Positions 45,258-55,638 of a stretch of DNA of 64,000 nucleotides are shown piece after piece. The translations under genes and the position numbers were made by a program. Below the pieces are notes generated by a model that worked only from the letters and a program-made list of their open reading frames with translations, was not told where the DNA came from and did not search any database. Every line of letters starts with the position of its first letter. Position 1 is the first letter of the stretch. The stretch is from Galeruca laticollis (lineage: Eukaryota > Arthropoda > Insecta > Coleoptera > Chrysomelidae): positions 135,369,423 to 135,433,422 of the forward strand of contig OY998181.1 in assembly GCA_963921935.1 (NCBI GenBank), in the 5' to 3' direction.

Positions 45258-45916
45258 ACATCACAAAAACATTTAAAGGAAGTATCAGTTACATAGTAGT
45301 CGAAATTATACAACTTATTTCCAATTTGTCATCCAGAGGAATAAGTATTCCATTATGTTGGATTAAGGCACATTGGGGAATAAACTATAATGAAATAGTC
45401 GATGAAGCCGCAAAAAACTACAGAGAATATATGTATAATGGGGAATATAAATGTCCGGTGGAAGATCTTTATCCATTGATCAAGAAAAGTGTAATGCAGA
45501 AATGGCAACAATTATATAATACATCCCAGAAAGGTCTTTACTATAAAATTATTCAACCAACTATACAACACGAACCTTGGTTCAAGAGAACAAATTTCCA
45601 TAAAAAAGCTATATCAACAATTTGCAGAATTCGATTTAATCATTGTTTAGCACCTGTTTATAAACATAAAATGAAACTGTCAGATAGTTATATGTGTGAA
45701 TGTGGAGAAGAAGGATCTCTGGAACACATAATATGGAACTGTAACTTAAATGAGGATAAAAAGTCAAAATTCTTAGATGTTGTGTATAATTATATTTACT
45801 CTTCAAGAATTAAATTGGTAAGACCATTTAACTTACAGCAATTAGTACAATCATCGGATATATTTATTTATAATTTATTGTATAAACACGTTGTTAATTG
45901 TAACATATCATTGTAA
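45258..45916 (+). CDS. LINE ORF2 C-terminus: RNase H end and CCHC-type finger (partial)
   Basis: The open frame enters from the duplicated flank (stop-free from 45233). True LINE sequence starts at about 45258. IPLCWIKAHWGINYNEIVDE then AAK matches the end of LINE-encoded RNase H (W-I-P-x-H-x-G-x-x-x-N-E-x-x-D). Further on, CECGEEGSLEHIIWNC is the C-x-C-x-H-x-C finger usual near the C-terminus of I/Jockey/R1-group ORF2 proteins. The frame is undamaged over about 220 codons to TAA at 45914-45916, so the insertion is young. The endonuclease and RT domains are missing by truncation. Confidence 0.8.
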
Positions 45917-46032
45917 GTAATCCTATGTTTTATCCCAACTGTAACCCTTTCTATCCGAGGCCCTTTCAGTGATGTATTAAAAACGCTTTGATAGGCCCCT
46001 AAGCGTGGCATGTGTCCTTGTCTAATCCTCAA

Positions 46033-46081
<49 letters not shown>
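46033..46081. repeat. (AT)n microsatellite in the LINE 3' UTR
   Basis: About 24 AT units follow a short A-run within the LINE 3' untranslated region. Confidence 0.9.
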
Positions 46082-46087
<6 letters not shown>

Positions 46088-46322
46088 AGAAAAATAAAAT
46101 AAATAAAAAAATTAAATTAAAAAAAAACCCTGAAAAGACCAAATATATAAATGAGAAAAAAAATAAAATTATAAGTTATATTACTATATATGTAGTTAGT
46201 ATATTGTACAATAGATCATAGAAAAAAAAATTGGTTGGGATTCCTACTTACTCTTCTGTAATAATTCAACTAAAACATATTCGGCTAATGGATTCGTTCC
46301 CTGGTCATAAACAAACAAAAAA

Positions 46323-46485
46323 AACTCTTATTGGGCGTTTAGGAATACGGGCCTAAGTCTATAAGTAGAGCACGCTAAACTCCAGTTGGTAGGTATGATA
46401 AGAAAGCAGTTATGTTGCTGAATAATGCTATGGTTTGACAAAAGTCTGGATTAATAAACATTGTGGAAAACTGAAAATATCCTAA
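46323..46485 (+). repeat. 163-bp direct duplication, right copy
   Basis: Its partner is 45095-45257; there is one mismatch. The host sequence resumes with tttataaatctagc after it. Confidence 0.9.
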
Positions 46486-46790
46486 TTTATAAATCTAGCA
46501 ATCAGTCAGGCAGGCCCATTTGAATTGTATGAAGATAGAGAAAGCATACAGTTGAATAGATCATACATGCCCAGATAACACTCAAAATTATTTATTAGGT
46601 CTGGTTTTGATTGGCCGAGAGTGGCAACATCGCTGTCGATTCAGTTATACAAGCAATACTCATGCTTGTATCTTACTACATCAGCTGACTATCATGATAG
46701 AAACAAAGAACAAAGGGCCCTTGTAAAAATTGTTAGCTAGTTTAACAAGAAAACCTAACAAATGTTACTATATATGATGTCAATAAAAAA
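46486..46790. other. Flanking DNA without a recognised gene
   Basis: This is sequence beyond the Harbinger/LINE complex. No motif is seen. Confidence 0.4.
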
Positions 46791-46794
46791 AATT

Positions 46795-46985
46795 GGACCC
46801 AGCTCTTGGTAGTATTGCAAAAAGTAAGGAATAATGAAACGTCAGCACACTACTTACAGTCCAAAATTGTGGTGTTTTGAAGAGCTATTGTTCTTCAACA
46901 AGGACAATATTGTAACAAGAGGACAATCTAACTTAGAATTGGAAATTGACAATGACAATTCAGAAGGAATTTCAGAAAGTGTATG
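46795..46985 (+). pseudogene. MADF-like domain fragment (tentative)
   Basis: Codons at about 46795-46835 (KNWTQLLVVLQKVRNNE) lead, after a one-base shift, into YSPKLWCFEELLFFNKD and TRGQSNLELE. This resembles the last helix and tail of MADF-domain proteins (Y-x-S-x-LW-x-F-x-x-L-x-F), which occur both in host regulators and in TE-derived proteins. It is short, isolated and shifted, so a relic is most likely. Confidence 0.35.
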
Positions 46986-47039
46986 TATAGTTCTAGGAAT
47001 ATTCTATGGTAACATAGGGTTTTTAATACGAAATCCATA

Positions 47040-47590
47040 AGCGACAGTATGTTCTAAAGAAACAAGTATATTCAGTGTACCACTTATTTTCTTTGACAGG
47101 GTATCATAACATGCCAAAGAAGTATCATTTCAACTGTTAAATTGTTTTTCAAATATCACTTCAATCATTATAAAGATAAAGTGTAAACCGTCTGTAATTC
47201 CTACGCTCCTGATAAAACAATTTCATTTACAGCCGTAATTCTCCTATTTTTATCTATCCCCTCTCTTCATTTTCAATCTACACGTTGATATAATAAGTGC
47301 CCATACAATATTCCTTTTTAAAACTAACAGAAATAATTCCTCTTTAATTCCAGGTCAAAGGTTCCATAGTCCACAAGAAAATATAAGAGGCACATGGCAT
47401 TACCAGTGTGTTAGAGAGAAACATGGTGAGATATACGATCTAAGATCAGCGTAGATTATTAGTTAAAATAAGGATGCTAGAATATAGGAATACGAATCGC
47501 GCACCAACCAGATGGATACGAATCGTGCGAGGACGATTAACTGTACGTCTGGGTACGTCACTACCTGTTTGTTTCCAAATGAGGAACGAT
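47040..47590. other. Stretch without a recognised gene
   Basis: A few short frames only. A polypyrimidine-AG (ttccag at about 47350) is seen without supporting exons. Confidence 0.4.
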
Positions 47591-47599
47591 CATGCTAAA

Positions 47600-49651
47600 T
47601 CTTATAAAATGAGTATGCAGATACACGAAAAAGCGCAAATTGTCAAATGATATTACCAGGGTAATTGATATCGAGAAATAGCAGAAAATTTGTTTATTGT
47701 GGCTTTCGAAAATAACCAACCAATTAGCAAGAAACAAGTGAGAACGGTTATACATTTTTTTGAAGAATATGGATGTGTCACTCCTACAAAACATGGACCG
47801 CGTACACAAGATCGTCAAACCCAACACGAAAAAGAAGAAAAGTTATCTGTGCAAGTGTGGCAAATAATCCTCTACAGTCGTCCACTCATTTAGCCAAGGA
47901 TTCTGAAATGACCCGAAAACAATTCAGATTGTATTTTAAAAAATGGCTATCGTAGTTTCAAATTAAAAAAGAGCTATGAAATATTTCCAGCCGATCAATT
48001 TCGTAGAATGGAATTTTGTGAAACTGTTATAGAAAAAATACAATTGGATGCAAACTTTTCAAAAAATATTTTTTCACCGAGGAATCGACTTTTCCCATAC
48101 ATAATTCATCAGTTATGCGATATTGGTCCAGGACAAACCTAGACAAATACTACAATAAAAGAACTCAATATCCCCAAAAGTTATTCTTATGCTAATTTTG
48201 GTGTGTAACAGTCAAAGTTTGTGCCATAAGTGAGTTTAATATTTTAAAGCTTCTATAAACCTTGAGGTTTTTTGTCAAGGAAATAATTGAGAAGTCTCAA
48301 TAAATTTCACGATACCCTCACCTCCTATAACGGGGTCAACCCCATTCATCACCGAATACACATGGGGGCTTAGGGAAAAGATCCACAAGTTAAATCTAAA
48401 ACGCCCGGATATTTTCACATTTGATAATCTTTCTACTAATGATACAGTGAGTGTTCAAAAGCCCCTACTGACAGTTAAAACTTCCCCTAAAGCTGCTAAA
48501 TTTAAAGGTACATCCAGAATTATTAAAAACATAAAAAAAGGTCAAAATTTTCCACTCACATAAAAAAACAACAAATAAAAAAAGTGATAGTCAAATTAGG
48601 CACCCTATTGTTAAAGAACCACGTCTACCTGCAACTAGTGTAGGGTCTCGCAATACTATATAAAATTTTACGATAACTATCTGCCAGAAAATCTTCAAAA
48701 TGCACTCAAAGCCGTAAATCGCACAGAAGTATCACTTGATAGTTGGTGTAGGCTTCTGCGTGGTACGCTAACAATATAACCTGGTTGCCACTCAAAAACC
48801 ACTCATATATTGCAGGGATAATCTCAGCCCTGCCCTATACATTGGACTGAATTACCCCTAGCTTCAATTACATTAAATTAAATCATAAACAACATCTGCC
48901 ATGTTGCTCTCTCCAAACCTATACCCTTCAATTATCGAGACCCTGTTTTTCAGTTGCTGTTCAGGGAATACCCAGCCAAAATTTTTTAGGAGTGAGAAAT
49001 ATATACCGGGGACAAAGTCAGAAGAAGGATCAAAATATATGGAGAATGTGTTCAACAACAAGGAGTCATATACACTCTGTAGACATACACAACAAATGCA
49101 AGGATCGCCCGACCATCGGCATAGCAATTTATATTCTTGTACATGTTATATTAAGGGAGATGTAATCGATTGCAAATAAATATATTTCAAATGTTGAAAT
49201 CCCCAAAAGTAAAATGTTTGGATTGGAATATTTTAATATGCTGCAAAACCAAATTACTCCTGCCCTTATACAATTAGGTGTCAACTTCAATGATACTTGG
49301 TACCAACATAACGGTTGTTCATCGCGTAATTATCGATTAGCAATAAATTTTTTAAATACACAATTTCCCAATCGGATAAACTCCACGAATGGTAACATTA
49401 GATGGCCTCATAGATCTCCAGATTTGGCACCCAACTATTTCTTTTTCTGTGGTTATGTGAAACCGAGAATTTATGGATTCCGGGAGAACAGGGCCAGTTC
49501 TCTGAATGAACTTAGGGAACAAATGCTACAAGCCTATATGGAAAAAACACCACAAATGCTCACACATGTTCGTCAAGAATTTTATAACCGGCTCGGTTAC
49601 TGTTTAGCTCAAAACAGGGGATTATTCGAACATTTGATTAAAATTCTTTGA
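47600..49651 (+). pseudogene. IS630/mariner-like transposase relic, interrupted
   Basis: The N-terminal part (47610-47895) has MQIHEKAQIV, YREIAENLFIVAFENNQPIS and VRTVIHFFEEYGCVTPTKHG, the HTH region of this transposase group. Next (47960-48180) come FRRMEFCETVIEKIQLD and STFPIHNSSVMRYWSRTN. The C-terminal third (49214-49651) has ITPALIQLGV, TWYQHNGCSS and IRWPHRSPDLAPNYFFFCGY then VK. In active relatives the QDG triplet supplies the second catalytic Asp; here it is HNG, so that residue is Asn. About 0.96 kb of unrelated DNA (about 48245-49205) separates the halves. Frameshifts near 47690, 47890 and 48060 add to the damage. Confidence 0.75.
48245..49205. mobile_element. Unidentified insertion inside the mariner-like relic
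   Basis: The host transposase frame stops matching at about 48245 and resumes at about 49205. Inside, a degenerate + strand frame shows a Lys/Ser/Pro-rich stretch and then ALKAVNRTEVSLDSWCRLLR near 48695-48760, which I cannot assign. The end is AT-rich (aataaatatatttcaaatg). I found no clear terminal or target repeats, so the boundaries are approximate. Confidence 0.4.
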
Positions 49652-50404
49652 AGAATAAAGAAGTTTTTAATTTACTACCTAACAGAATATTACTTTTATT
49701 TAACAATAATAGGATGTTCATTATAATTCGATTTTAATGTTTATTATCGGAAGCGTTTTTTAATTTATACTGTGTGTATTTACACGAAGAGTTCGTTTCA
49801 CATTTGAAAACAAACGTAAAATCAGTAAAACCATTTTTATTTATACATACAAAAAACAATCCAAGTGTTCAGTTCACATATTTCAAGTTACAACATTTGA
49901 AAAAAGTAAATGTTTTAGCCGCTCCCAAGCTGAAAACTAGAACAATTTCCAGCATTACAATAAAATGTTCAACAAATAGATCGGATTAATTATCAACCTC
50001 TCGAATTATCAGAATTAAAATCTTCTTATTACTTGTTCTCGTGTTAAAACAATGAATTTTATAATTAATAGAAATATACAATGAGTTTGCTCTAGAACAT
50101 TCACTGTTTCTGATATCCTGTAATAACTACAATGCATTTATACATTGTCGTCGCTTACGGGCACGTACTTTGGGCATGTTTATCAATAACCCTCACTGAT
50201 ACTGTCAATATTACTCAAAGTTGTATTCAAACTTCCCCCTCAGATCAAATATAGCTATCATTCAACCAATTATGAATATTGATTAATATTGATGTACAAG
50301 AGCCCTTTTCAGTTGCAATCGATATGAATAAAAATACTAATTTAATCTTTAGTGTAATTTAACACACATTCGCAATTATTTTAAGGACAATTACTTTAAC
50401 AATT
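49652..50404. other. AT-rich stretch without a recognised gene
   Basis: The frame 49774-49989 has no motif. Nothing else is seen. Confidence 0.45.
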
Positions 50405-51350
50405 TTGGCAAGGAATTTATTTTCCACAATTTTGAAGGTAAAAAATGACACCCCTATAGTCTTGAGGCCAAGAAGGTTATCATTTGGTAAAAAACAAAAA
50501 CTACAGGTCATTCTTGATGACATAATCCGTCAAAACATTATTAGGCCCAATACTACCCCTTACGCTAGTGCTACTGTATTAGCTACAAATAAAAGCGGTG
50601 AATTACGCCTATGTGTTGATTATAGACAACTGAATAATTTAACTGTAAAATGTAATTTTCCTATCCCAGTTATAGAGGATCAATTAAAGGACAAAAAATA
50701 TTTCACATTGCTAGATTTGAAAAATGGTTTTCATCATGTAAAAATTACTGAATCTCCAATTAAGTACAAATTTTTTGTAACTTCTTTCGGTCAGTTTGAA
50801 TACTTACGCATGGCATTCGGTTTGGCAGATGCACCTAGGGTTTACGGTGAATTCACCCAAACTATTTTTGATGAAATGATTAAAGATAACAAAATTATGA
50901 TCTATTTTGAAGGTATTTTAATTGCTACAGAAACATTAGAGGATCATTTCTGAATTTTTCGTGAGTTTTTACAGTTAGCCAATAAGTATCAATTACAATT
51001 TAGATTAGATAAATAAAAAGTTTTTCTATAATGAAAACATATATTTGGGTTATTTCATTAATCACAAAGGCATTAGGCCTTCCATTCAAAATGTAGAGGC
51101 TGTTTTAAATGATCCAGTCCCTCGAAATACTAAATAGGTAAAACGTTTCATCAGTCTTGCTAGTTATTTCCGCAAGTTTATACCTAATTTCGCTTTAAAA
51201 GCAGAACCACTTTATGATCTGTTAAAATAGAATGTTACCTATAGGTTCAAGGAAAAAGAATACGAATCCTGTATAAATATTCTAATAGAACTTTTGAAGA
51301 CATGGTTGTTTAACAAATTTTCCCACCTTTGTTCTTATTTAATGTTAAAC
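50405..51350 (+). pseudogene. Ty3/gypsy reverse transcriptase relic
   Basis: The frame 50405-50953 has PRRLSFGKKQKLQVILDDII, SGELRLCVDYRQLNN, YFTLLDLKNGFHHVKI (first Asp) and FGQFEYLRMAFGLADAP. The catalytic box reads YFEGILIAT where YMDD-type is expected, so both catalytic acids are lost. Beyond 50953 the thumb region and the block before RNase H (RFISLASYFRKFIPNF) are readable with stops. The match ends near 51350. It could belong to the same family as the gag/protease relic at 5.1-5.9 kb, but there is no overlap to test this. Confidence 0.75.
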
Positions 51351-52715
51351 CATCTATCTGGATGGGAGGTTAGTGGAGGATGGCAAAAAGGGTGGGGAGG
51401 CGACCGGAGTGGGAGTCGTGGAAACTCGATTGTGGAAGGTAAGGTAATCTAAAATTTTATCTATATGATAAGTTATTAAACCAGATCACTGATAATACAA
51501 AAATATTATCTCCTATAGAGTAATCCAAATATGCATTTTATATAAGTTTCTTTCGCAAGTCGGATGTGTGACGTAAAATAAGTAGCGACAAAATTATTAA
51601 AATCTGAGTGATCTATTCGTGCGAGGTTTTTCAAATTCAAAAACGTTCAAACTGACTTTCAAAATACTTGAATTTGTTAGGAAAGTGTGCTCATTCGTTC
51701 CAGTTGCGTGCCATAAAGAAAAAGTAAGTTTATATATTTTTTTATTTGTTTACGTTATACTTACAAAACATTTAATCATGTTGTTTCTTTTTAGATGGAT
51801 CTAAGTAAAATTATTGCTGCATCTTTAATTTCAGAAAAAAGTATAATAAAATTAGAAAATCTGCAAATAGATGTGCCCCATAGAACTTTAAGAGCAAATC
51901 TGCATTTGGGGAAGCAGTTCTATTGGAATTGGAGGAGGAGTATGTAACCTTTCTACCCCAGCGAGTTACGGAGCAATACACAAAAGCATTTGTTGGAGGA
52001 AAATCATAGGTGGTGTTCAAGGGGTTGGTGGCCGTTGGAAAATCGAAACCAGCACAGTCTTTTTTGATCGTAGAATAATTTTTAGCATCACACAGAAGGT
52101 AAGAATTCTTGTAAGTCATACAAATATGAATAACGTAATGAATGTGGTGACAAGATCAAATGATTTAATATTGAAAATTAAAAAGTTACGTAAAATTCTT
52201 GTTGATACATTTACTGCAAAAGATGGTGAGATTTGGCCAAAGCGTCTTAATAGGCAAATTTATCCATATAATAAAGTAGGTAGTCAAAAATAATAATGAA
52301 AAATTGCGGGTGGGATCTTTAAGAAAATTGCAGTCAATTATAGGATGCCTTGAACATTTCAAAAATTTGATTCTAAACAGACATGTGGGTGGGATTGGGA
52401 CATTCTACAACATTAAGAAATAGAGTTTTTATATTTTGAACTGGGTGGAATACGATGTTTAGCACAAAATGTAAAATCACTGTGACAATCATATAATTTT
52501 TCATCATAATCCAAAGTCTACTTCTAAAAATATAACCTTCATCGCGCAACATGCAATGTTTGGAAGTCTTGTGCCTCTTCGATTTTGAACTTAGACTTTT
52601 ATGAAACCTTATGACGTCTTTGACGGTTGCTTCATCAATATATACTAGTTGCAAGTAATTTTTGTTTTTGTTTTTGAGTTCCAATGTTTTAATTTTGATT
52701 CTATTGTGACGTCCA
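51351..52715. other. Unassigned DNA with short frames
   Basis: Frames at 51796-51945 (+) and 52373-52684 (-) carry no motif that I recognise. A GT-AG-flanked first exon (ATG at about 51796) is possible but unsupported. The right edge is the 5'-truncated gypsy integrase. Confidence 0.4.
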
Positions 52716-53642
52716 TGGGAAACTGTTAGTACCGATATCGTTGGACCGCTGCCGCGCAGTAAAAAAGGGAACTGCTACATAGTCATGTTCCAGGACCGTT
52801 TCACAAAATGGGTACAGTGTAAACCGATCAGAAAAGCGACCGCTAGCTCGATAAGTAACGCTTTTCACGAAGAAGTTCTGACCACGTTTGGATGTCCACG
52901 TACCGTATTATCAGACAATGGGACACAATATGATAGTAAACTCTTTAAGGAAATGTTGAGAGGCTTGGGAATCTACCATCGATTCACCCCACCGTATACA
53001 CCACAAGCTAATCCCGTCGAAAGAGCTAACCGTACCTTAAAGACCATGATAGCTCAATATTGCGAACAAGACCACCGAGACTGGGATCTGAGACTATCCG
53101 ACCTGAAGTTTGCCATTAATAATTCTAAGCACGACTCTACCGGCTTTTCTCCCGCCTTTCTCAATTTCGGAAGAGATCTCGACGTCCCGAATACACTACG
53201 CCGAGAAGTGGAACAAAATCAGACGACCGAAGAATCTGAAACACCCAAAGACGCTGGAAATACCGATGAAGAATTCGAAACACTCACTGAAGCTGGAAAT
53301 ACCGAAAATGAAGTCTCTGAACAGTACCTACTTCGCTTGAACAAATTACAAGAGTGTTTTGATTTAGTCCGGTTGAATCTGTCTAGAGCCTTTACGACAC
53401 AAAGCCGATATTACAATCTACGCCGCCGTGACTGGAGATGTACAGTAGGTGATTCAGTAATGAAAAAAGAACATACCCCTTCATCCGCCGCCGATCATGT
53501 GGCCGCGAAACTTGCCCCGAAATATTCCGGTCCGTATAAAGTGGTTAAAGTTTTATCTCCTGTTGTGTACAATTTGAAAGATGCACAAGGGAAGCGTTAT
53601 AACCGAATACATATTAAAGACTTGAAACCGATTTCAGAGTAA
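52716..53642 (+). CDS. Ty3/gypsy integrase, core and C-terminal domain (5' truncated)
   Basis: The open frame enters before the annotated Met with VSTDIVGPLPRSKKGNCYIV (first catalytic Asp). It continues VLSDNGTQYDSKLFKEML (second Asp) and PPYTPQANPVERANRTLKTM (catalytic Glu). A linker with a short repeated Glu/Thr-rich unit (KDAGNTDEEFET, TEAGNTENEV) leads to the C-terminal part (YYNLRRRDW, KYSGPYKVVKVLSPVVYNLK) ending at TAA 53640-53642. The frame is intact, and the sequence is clearly GC-richer than its surroundings. Gag, protease, RT and RNase H are missing. It joins the accessory ORFs downstream in the same orientation. Confidence 0.88.
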   Translation, partial: WETVSTDIVGPLPRSKKGNCYIVMFQDRFTKWVQCKPIRKATASSISNAFHEEVLTTFGCPRTVLSDNGTQYDSKLFKEMLRGLGIYHRFTPPYTPQANPVERANRTLKTMIAQYCEQDHRDWDLRLSDLKFAINNSKHDSTGFSPAFLNFGRDLDVPNTLRREVEQNQTTEESETPKDAGNTDEEFETLTEAGNTENEVSEQYLLRLNKLQECFDLVRLNLSRAFTTQSRYYNLRRRDWRCTVGDSVMKKEHTPSSAADHVAAKLAPKYSGPYKVVKVLSPVVYNLKDAQGKRYNRIHIKDLKPISE

Positions 53643-53666
53643 CGCTAGTAATTAGAACTTTTCAGG

Positions 53667-54395
53667 ATGAGACCGAAACGTGATTCCCCGCCGCAAGAGA
53701 ACGATCCCTTACTTTCCTGGGACTCCGAGCACCACCGACCGACCGAGGAGATAATAGACCTAACCTCCCCCGCCGCTTCCCCGACATTTTTTTTGTCAGA
53801 CCGTCCCTGTAGCCCCCCCGCAGCCGTGCCCCATCCTGACCCTTCGACTTCCCCTGTCTCCGAAGAATATTCACTACCTTGGGAGGACGTGGTAGACTTC
53901 GCTATCCCCGACGAATGGACACAGAATGTCGAGCCCGCCTCTCCAGAAGACCTGATGGCCCTGGAACTGTATATACCGGGCAACACGCCGCCGCCATCAC
54001 CTCCCGGTCCTGAACCCGGCACGTATCTGGAAACGGTTACGCTGGAGACTGTAGTCCGAAGAGAACTATTCATCCCACCCGAAGAAGACTGGATCAGATA
54101 CAGCGAGACGATCACCAGACACACCGACACCCAGTATGGTTTTGAACTAGTGTTTCCGCCAACAACCGCCCCGGCTGCCCATCCCCTAATGGTTGCTGGG
54201 CCATCCGAACGGCAGCTTGTGATCAACTTCGCATGCCGACAACCCAAAGATAATCCTTGGCCGACCGAATGGGTTGATAGGAGCCGTCCGTTCCGGCCCA
54301 CCGGCTCCGATCCGCGCCGCTGGTGTCGAGTGTACCTACCCGACGACCAGGGTCGCTACTGCAAAGTGTATCTACCGCCCTGCAACGGACTCTAG
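53667..54395 (+). CDS. Accessory ORF of the Ty3/gypsy element, Pro/acid-rich
   Basis: This intact 242-aa frame starts 24 bp after the integrase stop, on the same strand. It begins MRPKRDSPPQENDPLLSWDS, is rich in Pro, Ser, Glu and Asp up to about residue 170, and ends with a basic/aromatic segment (RRWCRVYLPDDQGRYCKVYL). There is no signal peptide or membrane segment, so it does not look like env. It sits in the env position of gypsy-like elements. A weakly similar repeat (CRVYLPDDQGR/CKVYLPPCNG) closes the protein. I do not recognise the family. Codon composition matches the integrase, which supports it as a real gene of the element. Confidence 0.65.
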   Translation: MRPKRDSPPQENDPLLSWDSEHHRPTEEIIDLTSPAASPTFFLSDRPCSPPAAVPHPDPSTSPVSEEYSLPWEDVVDFAIPDEWTQNVEPASPEDLMALELYIPGNTPPPSPPGPEPGTYLETVTLETVVRRELFIPPEEDWIRYSETITRHTDTQYGFELVFPPTTAPAAHPLMVAGPSERQLVINFACRQPKDNPWPTEWVDRSRPFRPTGSDPRRWCRVYLPDDQGRYCKVYLPPCNGL

Positions 54396-54625
54396 TAATG
54401 TTTTAGTGCCGAGACTGTAAGCTTTATTTTTTTTTGAGTTCACTGCCATCGTAGTAGGCAGTGTAGGATTTCTTTTATTTTTGGGTGAAACCGCTTAAAA
54501 CTAGTGTCGCTAAACCTACGCGAAGTGTGGTGCTCTCCGCTCGCGCAGTTTTGCTCGTGCCTACTATCGCTACTTGATTATAAAACTGTTTTTCATTTCT
54601 AGATTTCCGGACTGCTTCTTACAGC
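54396..54625. promoter_or_regulatory. Spacer with splice-acceptor-like sequences before the zinc-knuckle ORF
   Basis: Two acceptor-like sites, ttttcatttctag (about 54590-54602) and ttcttacag (54615-54623), lie just before the ATG at 54626. This suggests that the last ORF is made from a spliced subgenomic RNA. This is inference only. Confidence 0.3.
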
Positions 54626-55453
54626 ATGGCTTCCGAATCGTCAATCGAAATACTAGACATATCCGAGGTGGAAAGTTGGGATGAGGATGATCTCCCATCC
54701 AAATCAGTGCGGCGATCCGAGGAACCAGCTGCCGATCCTGACCGATCTGACTCCAATCCTGGTATGGCCGAAAGCTCCCCAATTCCAACCAAACTGTCAA
54801 TGAGCTCGTCATCTCCGGTTAACGAATCAAGTTCAAATACCCATGTGAGATCAGGAAGGCCGGTAGTACTAGAGGGGGTCCCGAAGAAGATTAGACGAGA
54901 AACACGGCCAGCGCCAATCCACACCGGCAGGCTATCTGATAATCGACCATCCGATGACATTTTCTTGCCCGTTGAAAGGGACTTATGTTGGAGATGTGGA
55001 TATCCTGGACACCGTCGCGATACCTGTAACCGTGGAAAAACCATATTATTTTGTTCCCGCTGCGGACGTTTTGGTAAGATGTCCCGGGACTGTTTCTGTG
55101 CGAAGCCGACTCTGAGAACCACCTTAATAGAGAAGACTCTTAAGTGTCCCAGCTGCGGTCGTTCCGGACGGCCGACGAAAGACTGTACCTGTACCAGCCG
55201 AGAAATTTCCAGACCTACACCGGAGCCAGGAAAATGCTCAGTAGAAATCCAAGCACCACAAGTATCCCGAATCCGGCAAGATGTTGGCACTCAGTGTGAC
55301 CTCTGTGAATGTGCCATGAAAATTCCGGACTACGCCACTAGGGCCCATCCGCGATATACAATCCTGCGGAACGCCTCCACCGTAAGAAGAGTGAGGACAC
55401 GTTCTTCCCGGCGGTATCCCAGCCTAAGTACGAGGAGCTCTAGGCTCCAGTAA
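54626..55453 (+). CDS. Accessory ORF of the Ty3/gypsy element with zinc knuckles
   Basis: This intact 275-aa frame has a Ser/Asp-rich N-terminal third (MASESSIEILDISEVESWDE) and a basic middle. Three Cys-rich knuckles follow: CWRCGYPGHRRDTC (a full CCHC), CSRCGRFGKMSRDC and CPSCGRSGRPTKDC, in which the His is replaced. A further CDLCECAMKI box leads to an Arg-rich C-terminus (VRRVRTRSSRRYPS). It resembles a gag-type nucleic-acid-binding protein but lies after pol instead of before it. A displaced or duplicated nucleocapsid-like gene, or an accessory RNA-binding protein, are both possible. It is GC-richer than its surroundings and undamaged. Confidence 0.7.
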   Translation: MASESSIEILDISEVESWDEDDLPSKSVRRSEEPAADPDRSDSNPGMAESSPIPTKLSMSSSSPVNESSSNTHVRSGRPVVLEGVPKKIRRETRPAPIHTGRLSDNRPSDDIFLPVERDLCWRCGYPGHRRDTCNRGKTILFCSRCGRFGKMSRDCFCAKPTLRTTLIEKTLKCPSCGRSGRPTKDCTCTSREISRPTPEPGKCSVEIQAPQVSRIRQDVGTQCDLCECAMKIPDYATRAHPRYTILRNASTVRRVRTRSSRRYPSLSTRSSRLQ

Positions 55454-55626
55454 CCCCGTGAGGAATTTGGATAGATGTCCCTGCCGCAAGATCCGATACT
55501 GTTTTTTTTATTGTTGTTGAATAATCTTTTATTTTAGGTGGTAACGATTAGTTTTAAGAATGAGTGAAAAAAAAATATAACAAATGCAAGCTTCACTTTC
55601 ATTTGTCAATTTTTTTTTTAACCGAA

Positions 55627-55638
55627 GAAAGAGGGGGA
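55627..55638 (+). other. Polypurine tract of the Ty3/gypsy element
   Basis: The purine run gaaagaggggga is directly followed by tgtaacgatg, a plausible LTR start, about 175 bp after the last ORF. Confidence 0.6.

Larger units (their letters stand above)
45258..46322 (+). mobile_element. 5'-truncated I-group LINE 3' end
   Basis: It starts inside the RNase H domain of ORF2 and runs through the 3' UTR. It ends in acaaacaaaaaa directly before the right copy of the 163-bp duplication. Truncated 5' end, A-rich 3' end and flanking direct repeat fit target-primed reverse transcription. Confidence 0.8.

Noticed and set aside
46795..46985. Host MADF-domain regulatory gene
   Set aside because: Only one shifted fragment of the domain is present and no further exons were found.
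53645..55290. Long antisense ORFs (218 and 223 codons) opposite the gypsy accessory ORFs
   Set aside because: GC-rich DNA lengthens antisense frames; the sense frames have zinc knuckles and sit in order after integrase.
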